A stretch of DNA of 64,000 bases from Cucumis sativus (Eukaryota > Streptophyta > Magnoliopsida > Cucurbitales > Cucurbitaceae): positions 744,001-808,000 of the forward strand of contig NC_026659.2 in assembly GCF_000004075.3 (NCBI RefSeq), in the 5' to 3' direction. Both the position numbers and the translations under genes were made by a program. The notes beneath the pieces are model-generated. The model was not told where the DNA came from, did no database searches, and saw only the letters and a program-made list of their open reading frames with translations. Below, one piece after another: positions 63,641 through 64,000 of the stretch (positions within the stretch are counted from its first letter, which is position 1; each line of letters begins with the position of its first letter).

Positions 63641-63780
63641 TGTTGGAAAAGTTGAGAGTCTCATATTACAAAAACCAAAAAGACTCATACTCCATATAAG
63701 ATAGATAAGTCATTACTCCTCTCATTGTCAATTGATTTTGAGATGAAACCTCATACTATCAAATTTAACATGGTATCAAA
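63641..63780 (+). mobile_element. LTR and primer-binding site of a TRIM/Copia-type retrotransposon
   Basis: A 130-bp LTR-like unit begins TGTTGGAAAAGTTGAGAG at 63641 and ends in TTTAACA at 63770, giving the TG...CA ends of retroviral-type LTRs. It is followed immediately by TGGTATCA at 63771-63778, which is the usual primer-binding site complementary to initiator-Met tRNA. The LTR contains the phrase TTTTGAGATGAAACC, which I know from plant terminal-repeat retrotransposons in miniature. A GAGGGGG polypurine-like tract occurs at about 63847-63852, but the second LTR is not evident before the window ends; it may lie outside or be decayed. Confidence 0.6.
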
Positions 63781-64000
63781 ATCCAATTAACCTAAATTAG
63801 TATTTAGTCTAAGATAGGTGAACTCATAGATGCACCATTAATTTTGAGGGGGCATGTGAATGAGAACAAGATATACACCCAAGAATGACATTGTCAGGAT
63901 TGCAAGTCAACCCTCAAAATTCGAGTTAGACTAGGTTGGATGGTCAGGTTATTTATTTTTCTTTTTTAAGAATTTTATTTATTAATTTAAAATACTTAAA
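63781..64000. other. Presumed internal region of the retroelement
   Basis: Sequence downstream of the primer-binding site. It has no ORF and includes a GAGGGGG tract compatible with a polypurine tract. The following TGTGAATG does not match the start of the LTR at 63641, so the right-hand LTR is not confirmed. Confidence 0.35.

Overview
The window is nuclear DNA of a dicotyledonous plant. The evidence is AT-rich, microsatellite-filled sequence, short exons with GT-AG introns, and plant-specific families: NGATHA B3, AP2/ERF, HIPP, WAT1/UMAMIT and a CAD1-type dehydrogenase. The style of the intergenic repeats, including a GCGTTTGG-ended MITE and tRNA-like short elements, reminds me of Cucurbitaceae (Cucumis). 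That is an inference from memory, not proven here.

Layout. 0-1 kb: the 3' exon of an unidentified plus-strand gene, next to an antisense reading frame with one stop that looks like a decayed retroelement or virus-like ORF. 2.3-5.5 kb: a complete six-exon CAD1-like alcohol dehydrogenase gene with a probable GC-AG intron. 5.6-6.35 kb: a MITE abutting a truncated, frameshifted WAT1-family pseudogene on the minus strand. 7.87-8.95 kb: a two-exon AP2/ERF gene. 9-22 kb: a gene-poor stretch of AT-rich sequence and repeats. 22.04-23.24 kb: a NGATHA-type B3 transcription factor with a CT-rich leader. 23.3-36.5 kb: a second large gene-poor stretch. 36.57-39.29 kb (minus): a three-exon secreted GH29 alpha-L-fucosidase gene. 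44.65-44.81 kb: a small 54-residue ORF with high GC and its own TATA box. 50.6-52.1 kb: a three-exon isoprenylated heavy-metal-domain protein (HIPP). 53.4-55.8 kb (minus): a RINGv (MARCH-like) membrane E3 ligase gene with at least six coding exons. 57.27-60.12 kb (minus): a six-exon WAT1/UMAMIT transporter gene. 63.64-63.78 kb: an LTR plus primer-binding site of a TRIM/Copia-type element near the window end.

The genes are independent plant transcription units, with no operon-like logic. Both wide gene-free intervals flank the developmental regulator NGATHA, which leaves room for distal regulatory DNA. I found no CRISPR array, tRNA, rRNA or recognisable miRNA precursor. I found no convincing novel multi-gene system. 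The points most worth following are the WAT1 pseudogene with its adjoining MITE, the unlisted small-peptide gene, the GC-AG intron, the NGATHA stop codon lying inside a splice-donor consensus, and the TRIM LTR.

Exon borders were read by eye from splice consensus, reading frame and remembered family sequence. They have not been tested against transcripts.
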